Shown here in pieces: positions 23,705-35,238 of a DNA stretch of 64,000 nucleotides. The notes below the pieces were generated by a model. That model was not told the origin of the DNA, ran no database searches, and saw only the letters and a list, made by a program, of their open reading frames with translations. Position 1 is the stretch's first letter, and each line of letters opens with the position of its first letter. The position numbers were made by a program, and so were the translations under genes. Source of the DNA: Larix kaempferi (taxonomy: Eukaryota > Streptophyta > Pinopsida > Pinales > Pinaceae); the NCBI GenBank assembly GCA_027924585.1, contig BSBM01000606.1, positions 13,583,501 to 13,647,500 of the forward strand, written 5' to 3'.

Positions 23705-25120
23705 GTGCTTGGGGGAAAGTATTCACGCTGGATCATGATACTGCAAGAATTTGATCTTCTTTTCAAAAAGGCCAAGTCTAAAAAGTCTTTGGTGTTTGCT
23801 AAGCTCATATGCGACCTTCCCCGTACTAATGTAGAATCTGAGCCCAATGACTCTTTTCCAGATGAGTCATTGTTTCTCATCAGTACGTTTGATCCGTGGT
23901 ATGGAGATATCACATTGTATCTTCAAACCCAACATTTCAGCCCTCAATTGTCTCACGACGACCGTCATCGAATTCGCCACCATGCGAAGTATTATCTGAT
24001 TATCAGTGATACTTTGTACGGTCATGGTATCGATTCTATTCTTTGACGTTGTCTAACTCATGATGAGGCTAAACATGTCCTAAATGACTGTCACACTGGG
24101 GCTTGTGGAAGTCATCTCTCTAGGATGGCTACAGCCCAGAAGATTCTGCGCACGGGATATTATCAGCCATCTATCTTCAAAGATTGTATTGAGGCCGTAA
24201 CAAAATGTCCTCCATGTCAACATTTTCATACCAAAAAGCACACCCATCCCACCCCATTACTCTCGATTATTATCGTTGGCTCCTTCGCTAAATGGGGCAT
24301 TGACTTCATGCATTGCAAGCCTACCTCGACTGGGGGGCATAGTTACGTCATTGTAGCTATGGACTACTTCACAAAGTGGGCCGAGGCAATGCCTACATAC
24401 ATGAACGATGGCAAGACCGTCGCACTCTTCATGTTTAACCATGTAATAGCGCAGTTTGGAGTTCCTCAAGAAATAGTTACTAACCATGGTTCTCACTTTA
24501 TGAACCACATGGTTGACGAGTTGAGCGATAGATTAGGTTTTCGCCATGAAAACTCAACACCATACTACCCGCAGTCAAATGGACAAGTCGATGCCATTAA
24601 CAAGGTATTGAAAACTATGGTCTAACGTATGGTGGGTATGCACAAGTCCAACTAGCATAACATGCTCTTCTCCGCACTGTGGGCTTATCGAACCTCTCTT
24701 AAAATTTTCACTGGATTTACTCCCTTCCAACTAGTGTATGGATTGGAGGAGGTCCTTCCTATTGAGTGCGAGATTTCGTCCCTCAAGCTCGCCATCGAAC
24801 TTCTTCCCAACACTACTGTCACGGAAGAACGCTTCCTCTACCTATCTAAGCTTGACAAGACTCACCCAGATGCCACTCTTTCCAACGAGGCTGATAAGAG
24901 ACACATCAAAGCGCAGTATGACAAGTCGATAGAACCTCGTGCCTATAGCGAAGGATATTTTGTCCTTACATATGACCAGAAACATGATAAGCTAGGGGTA
25001 GGAAAGTTTGAGTCCATGTGGCATGGACCTTACATAGTGAAATGCGTCTTAGATAAGGGAGCTTATGAGCTTGAAGACTACGATGGGATATCTTTGGATG
25101 AGCCCCACAATGGGCTCTAA
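23705..25120 (+). pseudogene. Tat-element integrase
   Basis: In frame with the RT, past TGA 24044, comes an integrase with a His/Cys N-terminal zinc domain (CHTGACGSH ... CPPCQ, 24090-24220) and a catalytic core. The core shows IDFMHCKP with the first Asp, VTNHGSHF where the second catalytic Asp is Asn, and SNGQVDAINK where the catalytic Glu is Asp. After TAA 24623 the C-terminal region (FTPFQLVYGLEEVLP, FESMWHGPYIV, NGL before a stop, then LKRYYS) matches the GPY-like end of gypsy integrases. It would insert the cDNA, but the altered residues and stops show it is inactive. Confidence 0.82.
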
Positions 25121-25289
25121 CTGAAGAGGTACTATTCCTAAGTCTTTCATGCATAAGTACTTTTGTATATACTGTACATGGCATCTATGTGTTTTTGTGT
25201 GGTGTGACAATTTGATTTTTTACGTGCTTAGGTATTGTTTTGTTTCTTATATCATGTTTTTTCTGTGTATGCAGATGGAAACTTGCTAT

Positions 25290-25688
25290 GGATTAGCGTA
25301 CGGCACCAACCGGAAAACCCGCAACCTTGCGTCGGTAGCCTAGGTACTCTTTTCACCTATTGGCGAGGTCATCAACTCAGGGGGAATGTGTCTAGGTTTC
25401 GCGACCAACAATGTTGCAGAATATCAAGCAGTCATTGGAACCCTAACTGACGCTATTTATTTGGGTATGGACCATGTTGTCATCCACTTGGATTCTCAAC
25501 TAGTGGTCTCTCATCTTAACCGAGTCTATGCCATCCGCGATCCTACTCTACTATGTCTTTATAGACGAGTCCGTCTTCTGGAAAGGTCCTTCGAGTCCAT
25601 TCAGTACCTGCACATTCCACAAGATGCAAACACAGTTTCCAACTCTATGGCCAACTTCATCTTAGATTGGTACATTGCACACACATAA
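25290..25688 (+). pseudogene. Second RNase H domain downstream of integrase
   Basis: This reading, in a different frame from pol, holds VLFSPIGEVINSGG, then FATNNVAEYQAVIGTL with the catalytic Glu, HLDSQLVVSHL with a catalytic Asp, and the tail DANTVSNSMANFIL. This pattern is the second (archaeal-type) RNase H found in Tat-lineage elements. One stop lies near 25340. The expected first Asp is not clear, and the last acidic position appears to be Asn. It starts just after a pyrimidine-rich run ending in GTATGCAG at 25274. From memory, this domain more often precedes integrase, so the position is unusual. Confidence 0.7.
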
Positions 25689-25751
25689 GCATATTTATGA
25701 ACTGTTAAAAGCAGACATAACATGTAAATAACTCATTTTATAAGAAAACAC

Positions 25752-25756
25752 ATAAA
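25752..25756. repeat. Target-site duplication of the chromovirus (left copy)
   Basis: ATAAA, repeated at 39407-39411 outside the other LTR. Confidence 0.85.
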
Positions 25757-26154
25757 TGTGATGCACCTGTAACAATTAATTAATACGAAAATGCGAAATA
25801 GCAAAAATGACAGAACTCATAATCATTTTTATATTGATCACAGGCCACTTCGAGGGGGCAACCTCCTATGAGCAAGCTCAATACAAATAACTTCACGGTG
25901 CCTTCATAGGTCCCAACACACAGTTATATACTAAGTCTAGGCGCCAATACTATGGATCAAAACCATGGGCCACTATGGATCAAAACCATGGGCCACTACA
26001 AACTATGGATCAACAATACTATGGGTGACTTACAAAGCATATGCGCCAACATCAATAACACAAACTATTGATCAACAAATACTACGGGACGACTTACAAA
26101 GCACATGCATCCAACAACAACATACTAACAAAGTAAAGACATGGGTTCCTAACA
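25757..26154 (-). repeat. Chromovirus 3' LTR (398 bp)
   Basis: Begins TGTGATGCACC and ends CTAACA; the minus-strand polypurine tract AAGGGGGAGGGGA follows at 26155. A TATA-like TATATAAC on the minus strand lies at 25923-25930. It carries a 23/24-bp internal duplication (ATGGATCAAAACCATGG) near 25955-25995 that the other LTR lacks, which explains its extra length. Confidence 0.92.
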
Positions 26155-26183
26155 TCCCCTCCCCCTTAAAAAAAGCTTTGTCC

Positions 26184-27474
26184 TCAAAGCTTTAGATGTG
26201 GAAATTGTTGTTGAATCTGAAGGAGTGGTTCCCATGTAGCATCCTCTGGTTGCATGTCGTGCCACTGAATTAAGACCTTTGTGATAGAGCGAGAGCGAAG
26301 CTGACGCGTGCACCGATTGAGGATGGCCTCTGGCTCCAAAAGGATGGATCCTTCATTATCCAGTTCGGTTAAAGTCGTTTGTCCACTGATGTTGGTGCCA
26401 AGAACTTTCTTCAGACAAGAGAGATGAAAGACTGGATGAATGCGGGAAGAAGGAGGAAGTTCCAATTTATAAGCAACGGACCCAATCTTCTGAAGAATCC
26501 AATATGGCCCATAGAAATTTGGAGCGAGCTTATGACACCCTTTGAGTTTCAAGGAGGATTGTTTGTACGGCTGGAGACGAAGAAAAACCATATCGCCAAC
26601 TTGAAAAGTGCGCTCAGAACGGTGCTGATCAGCTTGTTGCTTCATGCGATTTCTTGCCATGTGAAGATTGTCCCGCAAAATGCGAAGAATCTGATCGCGG
26701 TTTCGAAGGACCGTGTCAACTTCCTGAATTGGTGAACTGGTGGGGGTGTATGGAAGAAGAGTTGGAGGTGCCTGACCATAGACTACTTCATATGGGGTCA
26801 TTTTAGAGGCGGTGTGGTAAGAGGTATTGTACCACCATTCAATGAGAGGAAGCCACTTTTCCCACTGATGTTGTTGTTCTGAGGTGAAGCAACGAAGATA
26901 AGTTTCCAAGAATTTATTGATAATTTCAGTCTGACCATTTGTTTGTGGGTGATACCCTGAACTCATCTTCAGTTTGATGCCAGTGTGGCGAAATAGTTCT
27001 GTCCAAAAATGACTAGTGAAAGTCGCATCACGATCCGAGACAATGGAAGAAGGGATGCCATGAAGACGAAAGATCTGGTCCAGGAAAATTTGAGCGACGA
27101 AGGAGGCTGTATAGGGATGGATGAGAGCACAAAAATGACTATATTTGGAGAGGCGATCAACCACAACGAGAATCACTGTCTTCCCGCCAGATTTAGGGAG
27201 CCCTTCAATGAAATCCATAGAAATATCTGTCCAAATCCATGTAGGTATGGGCAAGGGTTCAAGCAATCCTGGAAGGAGTGTTGTTTCACCCTTATTGCAC
27301 TGGCAGGTATCACATTCGGCCACCATCTGTTGAATTGTCCTTTTCATGACCTGCCAAAAGAAGTTACGCCATGCACGTTCATACGTTTTGAGGAACCCAG
27401 AGTGCCCTGCCGACGGAGAAGCGTGGAGTTCATAGAAGACAGCCTGTTGAAGATCTGTGCTCTAGGGAAGCACT
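26184..27474 (-). pseudogene. Chromovirus integrase with chromodomain
   Basis: Open from 27347 to the stop at 26184 (387 codons), with the frame continuing upstream past a TAG near 27470. The zinc domain (HASPSAGHSG ... CDTCQ) is followed by a core with DISMDFIEGLP, VSDRDATFTSHFW and PQTNGQTEIINK, which keep the catalytic Asp, Asp and Glu. The C-terminal part has FYGPYWILQKIGSVAYKLEL (GPY/F module) and then a chromodomain-like stretch (ILNRCTRQLRSRSITKVLIQ, DATWEP). Chromodomains direct insertion toward particular chromatin. This is the best preserved segment of the element. Confidence 0.92.
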
Positions 27475-29489
27475 AGACAACCCTTGTATCGCAGAGAAGC
27501 ACCATCCCAAGAGTAATGTGGTACAGCAGAAGGGTTGTTGGTCAAGTGTTGGATGATTTGAGATAAGGAAGAGTCATTGACATAACCCTATTGAACAGAT
27601 TGCAACCAATTTGGAACAGGCATAGAAATAGCTGAAAGAGAACCTTGGGCATCAAATGTGCGAGAAAGAGCATCTACCACAATATTGTGTTTACCCTTCT
27701 TGTAAGTGATCTCATAGTCATAACCCATGAGTTTGCTAACCCATTTCTGTTGTGCCACGGAGGAAACATGCTGGTCCAAGAAATATTTCAGACTCTGGTG
27801 ATCAGTCTTGATGCAGAAATGATTCCCTAATAGGTATGGGCGCCACTTTTGTACTGCATGCAAAATAGCCATCATTTCCTTCTCATAGGTAGAGGTAGCT
27901 AAATTCTTACTTGAAAGGGCTTTGCTGGTGAACGCAATGGGGTGTTCATCTTGAAGGAGAACAACACCAAGTCCATTGCCGCAAGCATCACTCTCAATAA
28001 TGAAGGGCTTGAAAAAATCGGGCATAGCTAGCACAGGTGTACTACACATAGCTTGTTTTAGTTTGTCAAATTCACACTGAGCAGCAGGTGTCCATGTAAA
28101 AGCATCCTTTTTCAATAGAGCAGTTAATGGAGCTGCAATCTTCCCATAATCCTTGACAAACTTGCGGTAGTAGCCAGTCAACCCCAAAAAACCACGAAGG
28201 CTCTTGAGTGTCTGAGGATGCGGCCAATTATTCATGGCATCGATTTTGGCAGGATCCACGCGAACCCCTTGTGCTAAGATAATGTGCCCGAAATACTCAA
28301 CTTCCTTCTATCCAAAAACACATTTAGACTGCTTGGCATGGAGATAATGGTCAGAGAAAAGTTGCATGACAAGATCCAGATGCTGGAGATGTTCATCCCA
28401 TGTTTTACTGTAGATGAGGATATCATCAAAGAATACCAAAATGAATTTCCACAAGTAGGGTCGAAATATTTTATTCATTAAGGCCTGGAATGTGGAAGGA
28501 GCATTAGTGAGGCCAAAGGGCATGACCAAAAACTCATAATGGCCATCATGTGTGCGGAAAGTTGTTTTAGGGATATCATCCTCATGAACCCGAATTTTAT
28601 GATAGCCAGAACGAAGATCCAACTTGGAGAAAAAGTGAGCCCCATGAAGCTCATCAAGAAGCTCATCAACAACAGGAATTGGAAACTTATCCTTGATGGT
28701 GAGGTGATTAAGTGCTCGAAAGTCAATGCAGAGGCACCATGACCCATCTTTTTTGTGGACAAGAATAACTGGAGAAGAAAATGAACTAGTGCTTGGGCGA
28801 ATAATACCTTGCTTCAATAAGTCCCAAACAAGCATTTCAATCTCCATTTTTTGGTGAAATGGGTAGCGATAGGGCCTTATGTTGCGAGGAACACTGTCAG
28901 GAAGGAGTTGAATACGATGGTATTCTGGCCTGGAAGGTGGCAATCCCATTGGTTCATCAAAGACACCTGTATATCGATCCAGAATTTGTTGTAGATCCAA
29001 AGGAGTAGTGGAGACCGTTGATGGTTGCATCTGAATGGAATGGATCTGAGTGATGACACCATGTAAATTCTTCTCAAGGAGTTTTTCCATGTGATGTGAA
29101 CTGATGATGCTGAGAGAACCTGGTTCTAATCTTGTCAATGTGTGTTTTTGTCCATTGAGCGAAAACTGCATCCAAAGTTCAGCAAAATCCCATAAGATAG
29201 GGCCAAGTGTGCATAGCCATTGAGTGCCCAAAACCACACCACATCCGCCTAAGGGCAAGGAAAACATGTCAGTGCGCAAGGTATAATCTCCCATAGAGAT
29301 ACGCACATTTCGACACTTCCCTTTACAAGGTAAGGTGCCCCCATTGGCAACCATAACTTCAAAGTTGGAGCAAGGATGGATAAAACAATCAGCTTGTTTG
29401 GCGATCCGAGGGTCAATGAAATTATGAGTGCTACCAGAATTAATGAGTATTGTAAGAGGAAGCTTCTTCAAGTAACCCCTGACCCGCAT
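27475..29489 (-). pseudogene. Chromovirus protease, reverse transcriptase and RNase H
   Basis: One frame runs from about 29489 with protease ([13 protein letters not shown], in which the usual Asp before S/TG is Asn). Reverse transcriptase follows with [34 protein letters not shown] and catalytic FFDD ([12 protein letters not shown]). After a TAG at about 28306 comes the FLGLTGYYRKFVKDYGKIA connection, then RNase H with IIESDACGNGLGVVL, YEKEMMAI, KTDHQSLKYFL and VVDALSRT. A second TAG lies at about 27586. Apart from the stops, the motifs are well preserved. The two outer halves of pol and gag share this frame. Confidence 0.92.
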
Positions 29490-30503
29490 TGTTTGGGGGG
29501 TGGTGATTCCAGCTAAAGCATGGAGAGATATCTCTGGCTGGTCATCCTAAGACGGAGGGTCAATAGGCAGTTCCTGAATGTCGACCGGAGCATCCAGTGT
29601 TTCTGGATCTTCGTCACCAATTTCATAGGCAGGCGGAGACTCCACATCCAAGAGATAGAGCTTTTGATGAACACATCTATGTCCCTGAGTGAATTTCTCA
29701 TCAAAATTATAGCAAAGCCCCTTTTCTCTGCGTGCTTGCATCTCTGTTTTAGACAAACGCTTGATAGGAGTCGGTCGAGGAGCCTGCGGTATAGGTGGTC
29801 GTTGAGCACCCATATTTCAGAAGGGAACAAAAGTGGGCTTGGAGCGTTGTTGGGATGCAATCTTGTCTTCTGCCAACTTAGCCAACCCTAGGGCTTCCAT
29901 CATTGTGGTGGGACAGAACATTTTGACCTCAGAGCGGATAGAATCCTTTAGACCATGGATAAAACAACTCCGGTAAAATTCATTAGACAATCCTTCGGTG
30001 TGGTTGGCTAGGTTTTCAAATTCGGTTTGATACTCTCTCACAGTGCGAATTTGGTGAAGTTTAGTGAGGGATCCGGTGAAGTCATCAAAAGCACTAGGAC
30101 CAAATCGTTGCAAAAAGAGCTGGCAAAAGTCTGACCATTTGGGCTCTGGATGAGCCTTGATGTACCAACGGTACCATTGAAGACCTTCCTGTTCCAAGTG
30201 AAAGGATGCCAGCGGAACTTTGTTGACATCAAAAGTATTATGCAGACTGAAATATTGTTCTACACAATAGATCCATCCAGTTGGATCAGTACCATTGAAG
30301 TGAGGAAAATCAAGCTTCGGACCACGGAAATTGCTGGAATAAGAGAACCCATTATCTGATGAAGACTCGGACTGCAGTTTGTTGTTCATAGCTGAATGTT
30401 CAAGATGGAGGCCGAGAAACTTTTCATCCAGATCCTGGATTTTGGCTTGGATGGCTGCAAGTGCTTCTTCCATGGTTTTTACTCCTACACGGGTGACAAC
30501 CAT
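29490..30503 (-). pseudogene. Chromovirus Gag
   Basis: The reading starts at ATG 30503 (MVVTRVGVKTMEEALAAIQ). The open frame extends further upstream only through a poly-T tract that reads as Lys, so 30503 is preferred. The capsid core shows FRGPKLDFPHFNGTDPTGWI, LQWYRWYI and FLQRFGPS. A zinc knuckle at about 29715-29675 reads CYNFDEKFTQGHRC, with Phe for the second Cys. TGA at 29815-29817 and TAG at about 29545 interrupt the frame, which otherwise runs on into the protease with no shift. Confidence 0.88.
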
Positions 30504-31493
30504 AACAAGGAGTTTTTTTTTTTTTTTTTTTTTTTTTACTGGGTAGGAAAACAAAAACAGAAACTGCTTCAATAAGGGAAAATCTAGATTTGGGAAAAAA
30601 TCTGAAGGGTAATTGGGGTTTGACTAGGTGTTGGACACTGTCGACTAGATAGGGAAGCAAAAATGAGGATTTCAGAAGCGGGGTGAAAGAATGGGAAAAT
30701 TTGGTAGAGGGGGACAAAGAAGCAGAATTCAGAAAGGAACTCTGTGGTAAAATTTGAAGGTGATTGAGTGAAATCTGAGGAAGTTATGGCAAACCCTAAA
30801 AATAGACAAATGTGGGCTTTCAGGCTTTGGGAAGGGGAATTGGGGATAGGGTCCTCAGGAATGAAATATGTAGAATGGGATGACAAGGGTTCCATGAAAA
30901 TTTCAAGGGAAATAGAGTGAAAACAAGGGAGATATGGACAAAAAACTGGGGTTTTTTTTTTTTTTTTTTCCAGACTGGAGCGGCTACGGCTCGGAAGGGA
31001 TCTGGAACAGTGCCGAATGGATTGAAAATGGTTGGATCTGGAACGGCTTGCAAAATGGATCTGAAACGGCGTAGTAGTGATCGACAATAGTTCAGCTGAA
31101 AGTAGATATGGACCCTAGGTATGTGCGACTTCCTAACAGTTCAGGGGTTTCACTCGGCCACCAATGCTGTCTGATGGCTTGCGTATTGGGGCAGTACCCC
31201 TCACTCCACGGCTCAGGTAAAACTGATAACCGCTTTTCCACAAACGATAGCTCTTGGTTTACCTCACGGGTGGGAACTAGTCAATCAGGTAGGGATCGTT
31301 GCCCTTTTCGCTGGCAGGTCCTCTCAATGGGCCAGCTACTTCGAGGTTCCTGTGGTACTCCTCACAATGAATTTTACGGCTTATGCCCAAGTACTTCCCA
31401 CAGTTAAGTGGATAGGGATTATTCCCAAATCCGAACCTGCAACAGATGCGAAAAAAAATTGGCAGAAATTTCACCCAGCAAGCCCAAGAAAGT
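30504..31493 (-). other. Chromovirus leader
   Basis: Untranslated region between primer site and gag on the minus strand. It has two homopolymer T tracts on the plus strand (about 30510-30537 and 30953-30970). Serine-rich readings over 30584-31087 have no family resemblance. Confidence 0.6.
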
Positions 31494-31505
31494 GCTCTGA
31501 TACCA
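31494..31505 (-). other. Chromovirus primer binding site (initiator Met tRNA)
   Basis: The minus strand reads TGGTATCAGAGC two bases after the LTR end. Confidence 0.95.
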
Positions 31506-31507
31506 GA

Positions 31508-31808
31508 TGTGATGCACCTGCAACAATTAATTAATACGAAAATGCAAAATAGCAGAAATGACAGAACTCAAAATCACTTTTATATTGATCACAGGCCACT
31601 TCGAGGGGGCAACCTCCTATGAGCAAGCTTAATACAAATAACTTCACGGTGCCTTCATAGGTCTCAACACACACTTATATACTAAGTCTAGGCGCCAATA
31701 CTATGGGTCAAAACCATGGGCCACTACAAACTATGGATCAACAATACTACGGGAGACTTACAACGCATACGCACCAACAACAATAACACAAACTATTGAT
31801 CAACAAAT
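31508..31808 (-). repeat. Chromovirus 5' LTR, first segment
   Basis: Aligns with the start of 25757-26154. It is cut after CAACAAAT by copia A and resumes at 39333. Confidence 0.92.
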
Positions 31809-32414
31809 TGTTAAGATTTAATATGATAAGATAGAAAATAGCAGCATTACATTCCATTTCACAATAATAGCATATACAGGATCACTGAAGAAACAACAAG
31901 CATAGCATAAACACAAGAGACACAGATTTATCCTGGGAAACCCTCATGGGGTAGAAAACCCAGTAAAGCTTCCTCAATATAGATGACCAGCAATATACAA
32001 AGATGCAAACCAAAGACATGATCTCCTCCTCCACCATAGCAGACCTCTCCTCCACAAGTGTGCCTCTCTCTCAAGTGAGTGTGTGTGTCAAATGAGGAAC
32101 ACACCTCCTCTATTTATACACTACTCTGACATATCTTTTACGCAAGTACACGTAGGCTCGTATTTAACCAATGGGTTAAATACCCCACTACAACTGACTG
32201 GGCCGACCCCTCTAGGGTGGTCTAATAACCCTTTGACCCACATGACACATATAGGGTCGACCCCCACTAGGGAAGTCTAATAACCCGAGTTACCACATTT
32301 CGACGGAGGAATAAACATCTCCGGATATACAATAAGATCTTCACGGAGGAATGAAACATCTCCGGAATAATAAAGTACAAATATAATATTCTTTGAAGTT
32401 ACAATATCTCAACA
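31809..32414 (-). repeat. Element A 3' LTR (606 bp)
   Basis: TGTTAAG to CTCAACA. A minus-strand TATA box (GTATAAAT) lies at 32112-32119, matching the minus orientation. Confidence 0.93.
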
Positions 32415-32639
32415 CTCCCCCTTAACGAGAAGGATATTATAACAGCATCAGCACGAGCAAGGAGTCATCAACATCATACATGATACATCTATAAATCATT
32501 GGAAGCTTTCTCAACATCATCAGTAACTCAAGCAGTTACTGGAACATCTTCAATACTGGAACATCAACATCTTCAGTACTGAGTCTTTATCTTCTGCAGC
32601 ACTCGAACAACTACAACAACATCAACATCTGGATCCTCA

Positions 32640-33210
32640 CGATCATCAGCATCATCATCAGCATCATCATCACATGATCATCAGCATCTTCATCAGCATC
32701 ACGATCATCAGCATTGTCATCACACGATCATCAGCTTCGTCATCACACGATCATCAACATCGTCATCACATGATCATCAGCATCGTCATCACACGATCAT
32801 CAGCATTGTCATCACACGATCATCAGCATCGTCATCACATGATCATCAGCATCGTCATCACACGATCAACAACATCGTCATCTAGATCATCACGATTAGC
32901 AGCATCGTCATCTAGATCATCACGATCAACAGCATCGTCATCTAGATCATCACGATCAACAACATTGTCATCTAGATCATCACGATCAACAACATCATCA
33001 ATACAAGTATAAATATCATTAATACAAGTATCCTCATCAATACAAGTATACACATCATCAATACAAGTATCCTCATCAATACAAGTATACACATCATCAA
33101 TACAAGTATCCTCATCAATACAAGTATACACATCATCAATACAAGTATCCTCATCAATACAAGTATACATATCATCAATACAAGTATCCTCATCAATACA
33201 AGTATACACA
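32640..33210. repeat. Element A arrays of 23-24, 30 and 39 bp
   Basis: 32660-32876 repeats a CATCGTCATCACACGATCAT-like unit of about 23-24 bp. 32876-32996 has four 30-bp units (CATCGTCATCTAGATCATCA plus ten bases). 33000-33210 has about five 39-bp units alternating TACAAGTATACACATCATCA and TACAAGTATCCTCATCAA. The change from one unit to the next is abrupt. Confidence 0.9.
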
Positions 33211-33234
33211 ATAGCAGCATACCCTGCAACACAC

Positions 33235-33752
33235 AAGATCCAATTACGGGATGATCAATCCCTCTCACTTTAGGACATAGGTCCAAGGATGATACAATCC
33301 TGATCCGCTTACAGGATGATCAGTCCCTCTCAGTTTAAGACAACTATCATGTCTATGGATGATGCAATCCAGATCAACTTACAGGATGATCAATCCTTAT
33401 CACTTTAAGACACCTCACCATGTCTAGGGACGAGGCAATCCCAATCTATTTACAGGATGATTAGTCCTTATCACTTTAAGACATCTCACCATGTCTAGGG
33501 ACGAGGCAATCCCAATCTATTTACAGCATGATTAGTCCTTATCACTTTAAGACATCTCACCATGTCTAGGGACGAGGTAATCCCAATCAATTTATAGGAT
33601 GATTAGTCCTTATCACTTTAAGACATCTCACCATGTTTAGGGATGAGGCAATCCCAATCTATTTACAGGATGATTAGTCCTTATCACTTTAAGACATCTC
33701 ACCATGTCTAGGGACGAGGCAATCCCAATCTATTTACAGGATGATTAGTCCA
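33235..33752. repeat. Element A array of 71-bp units
   Basis: About six to seven copies of a 71-bp unit containing ACAGGATGATTAGTCCTTAT and AGGGACGAGGCAATCCCAAT, two variants of the GGATGATnnAATCC core. The first copies are more diverged. Confidence 0.9.
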
Positions 33753-34314
33753 CTCAATCTCATTTAGGACTATCCTTCCTTTTGAATTACTGGATTTACT
33801 CTCCAAGGATGATTTAATCCATTCAATTCATTTAGGACTATCCTTCCTTTCGGAATTACTGGATTTACTGTCCAAGGATGATTTAATCCACTCAATTCAT
33901 TTAGGACTATCCTTCCTTTCGGAATTACTGGATTTACTATCCAAGGATGATTTAATCCACTCAATTCATTTAGGACTATCCTTCCTTTCGGAATTACTGG
34001 ATTTACTGTCCAAGGATGATTTAATACACTCAATTCATTTAGGACTATCCTTCCTTTCGGAATTACTGGATTTATTGTCCAAGGATGATTTAATCCACTC
34101 AATTCATTTAGGACTATCCTTCCTTTCGGAATTACTGGATTTACTGTCCAAGGATGATTTAATCCACTCAATTCATTTAGGACTATCCTTCCTTTCGGAA
34201 TTACTGGATTTACTGTCCAAGGATGATTTAATCCACTCAATTCATTTAGGACTATCCTTCCTTTCGGAATTACTGGATTTACTGTCCAAGGATGATTTAA
34301 TCCACAACCGTACA
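33753..34314. repeat. Element A array of 69-bp units
   Basis: About eight copies of a 69-bp unit containing TGTCCAAGGATGATTTAATC and CCTTTCGGAATTACTGGATT. As 69 is a multiple of three, both strands stay open, giving artefactual 23-residue repeat ORFs. Confidence 0.95.
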
Positions 34315-35238
34315 TTTAGGACCACGTCCAAGGATGACTCAATCCTCAACCATACATTTAGGACCACATCCAAGGATGACTCAATCCTCAACCGTACATT
34401 TAGGACCACATCCAAGGATGACTCAATCCTCAACCGTACATTTAGGACCACGTCCAAGGATGACTCAATCCTCAACCGTACATTTAGGACCACGTCCAAG
34501 GATGACTCAATCCTCAACCGTACATTTAGGACCACGTCCAAGGATGACTCAATCCTCAACCGTACATTTAGGACCACGTCCAAGGATGACTTAATCCTCC
34601 ACCGTACATTTAGGACCACGTCCAAGGATGACTTAATCCTTAACCGTACATTTAGGACCACGTCCAAGGATGAATTAATCCTCCACCGTACATTTAGGAC
34701 CACATCCAAGGATGACTTAATCCTCCACCGTACATTTAGGACTACGTCCAAGGATGACTTAATCCTCCACCGTACATTTAGGACGACGTCCAAGGATGAC
34801 TTAATCCTCCACCGTACATTTAGGACGACGTCCAAGGATGACTTAATCCTCAACCGTACATTTAGGACCACGTCCAAGGATGACTTAATCCTCAACCGTA
34901 CATTTAGGACCACGTCCAAGGATGACTTAATCCTCAACTGTACATTTAGGACCACGTCCAAGGATGACTTAATCCTCCACCGTACATTTAGGACCACGTC
35001 CAAGGATGACTTAATCCTCCACCGTACATTTAGGACTACGTCCAAGGATGACTTAATCCTCAACTGTACATTTAGGACCACGTCCAAGGATGACTTAATC
35101 CTCCACCGTACATTTAGGACTACGTCCAAGGATGACTTAATCCTCCGCCGTAAATTTAGGACTACGTCCAAGGATGACTTAATCCTCAACTGTACATTTA
35201 GGACCACGTCCAAGGATGACTTAATCCTCAACCTTCCA
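34315..35238. repeat. Element A array of twenty-two 42-bp units
   Basis: Twenty-two units of exactly 42 bp, each containing TTTAGGACCACGTCCAAGGA followed by TGACTTAATCC. Variants (CTC AAC against CTC CAC, ACC against ACT or ACG) are clustered, pointing to local expansions. The reading frame stays open on both strands only because the unit is 14 codons long. Confidence 0.95.

Noticed and set aside
25149-25343. Plus-strand ORF starting at 25149 as an independent small gene
   Set aside because: Its first part is T-rich spacer; only the end enters the second RNase H reading, so it is not a separate gene.
30504-30572. Upstream extension of the chromovirus Gag to 30572
   Set aside because: The extension reads through a poly-T tract as a Lys run; the ATG at 30503 gives a normal Gag start.
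30584-31087. Ser-rich minus-strand ORF upstream of chromovirus gag
   Set aside because: Lies in the leader between primer site and gag, crosses homopolymers and has no motif.
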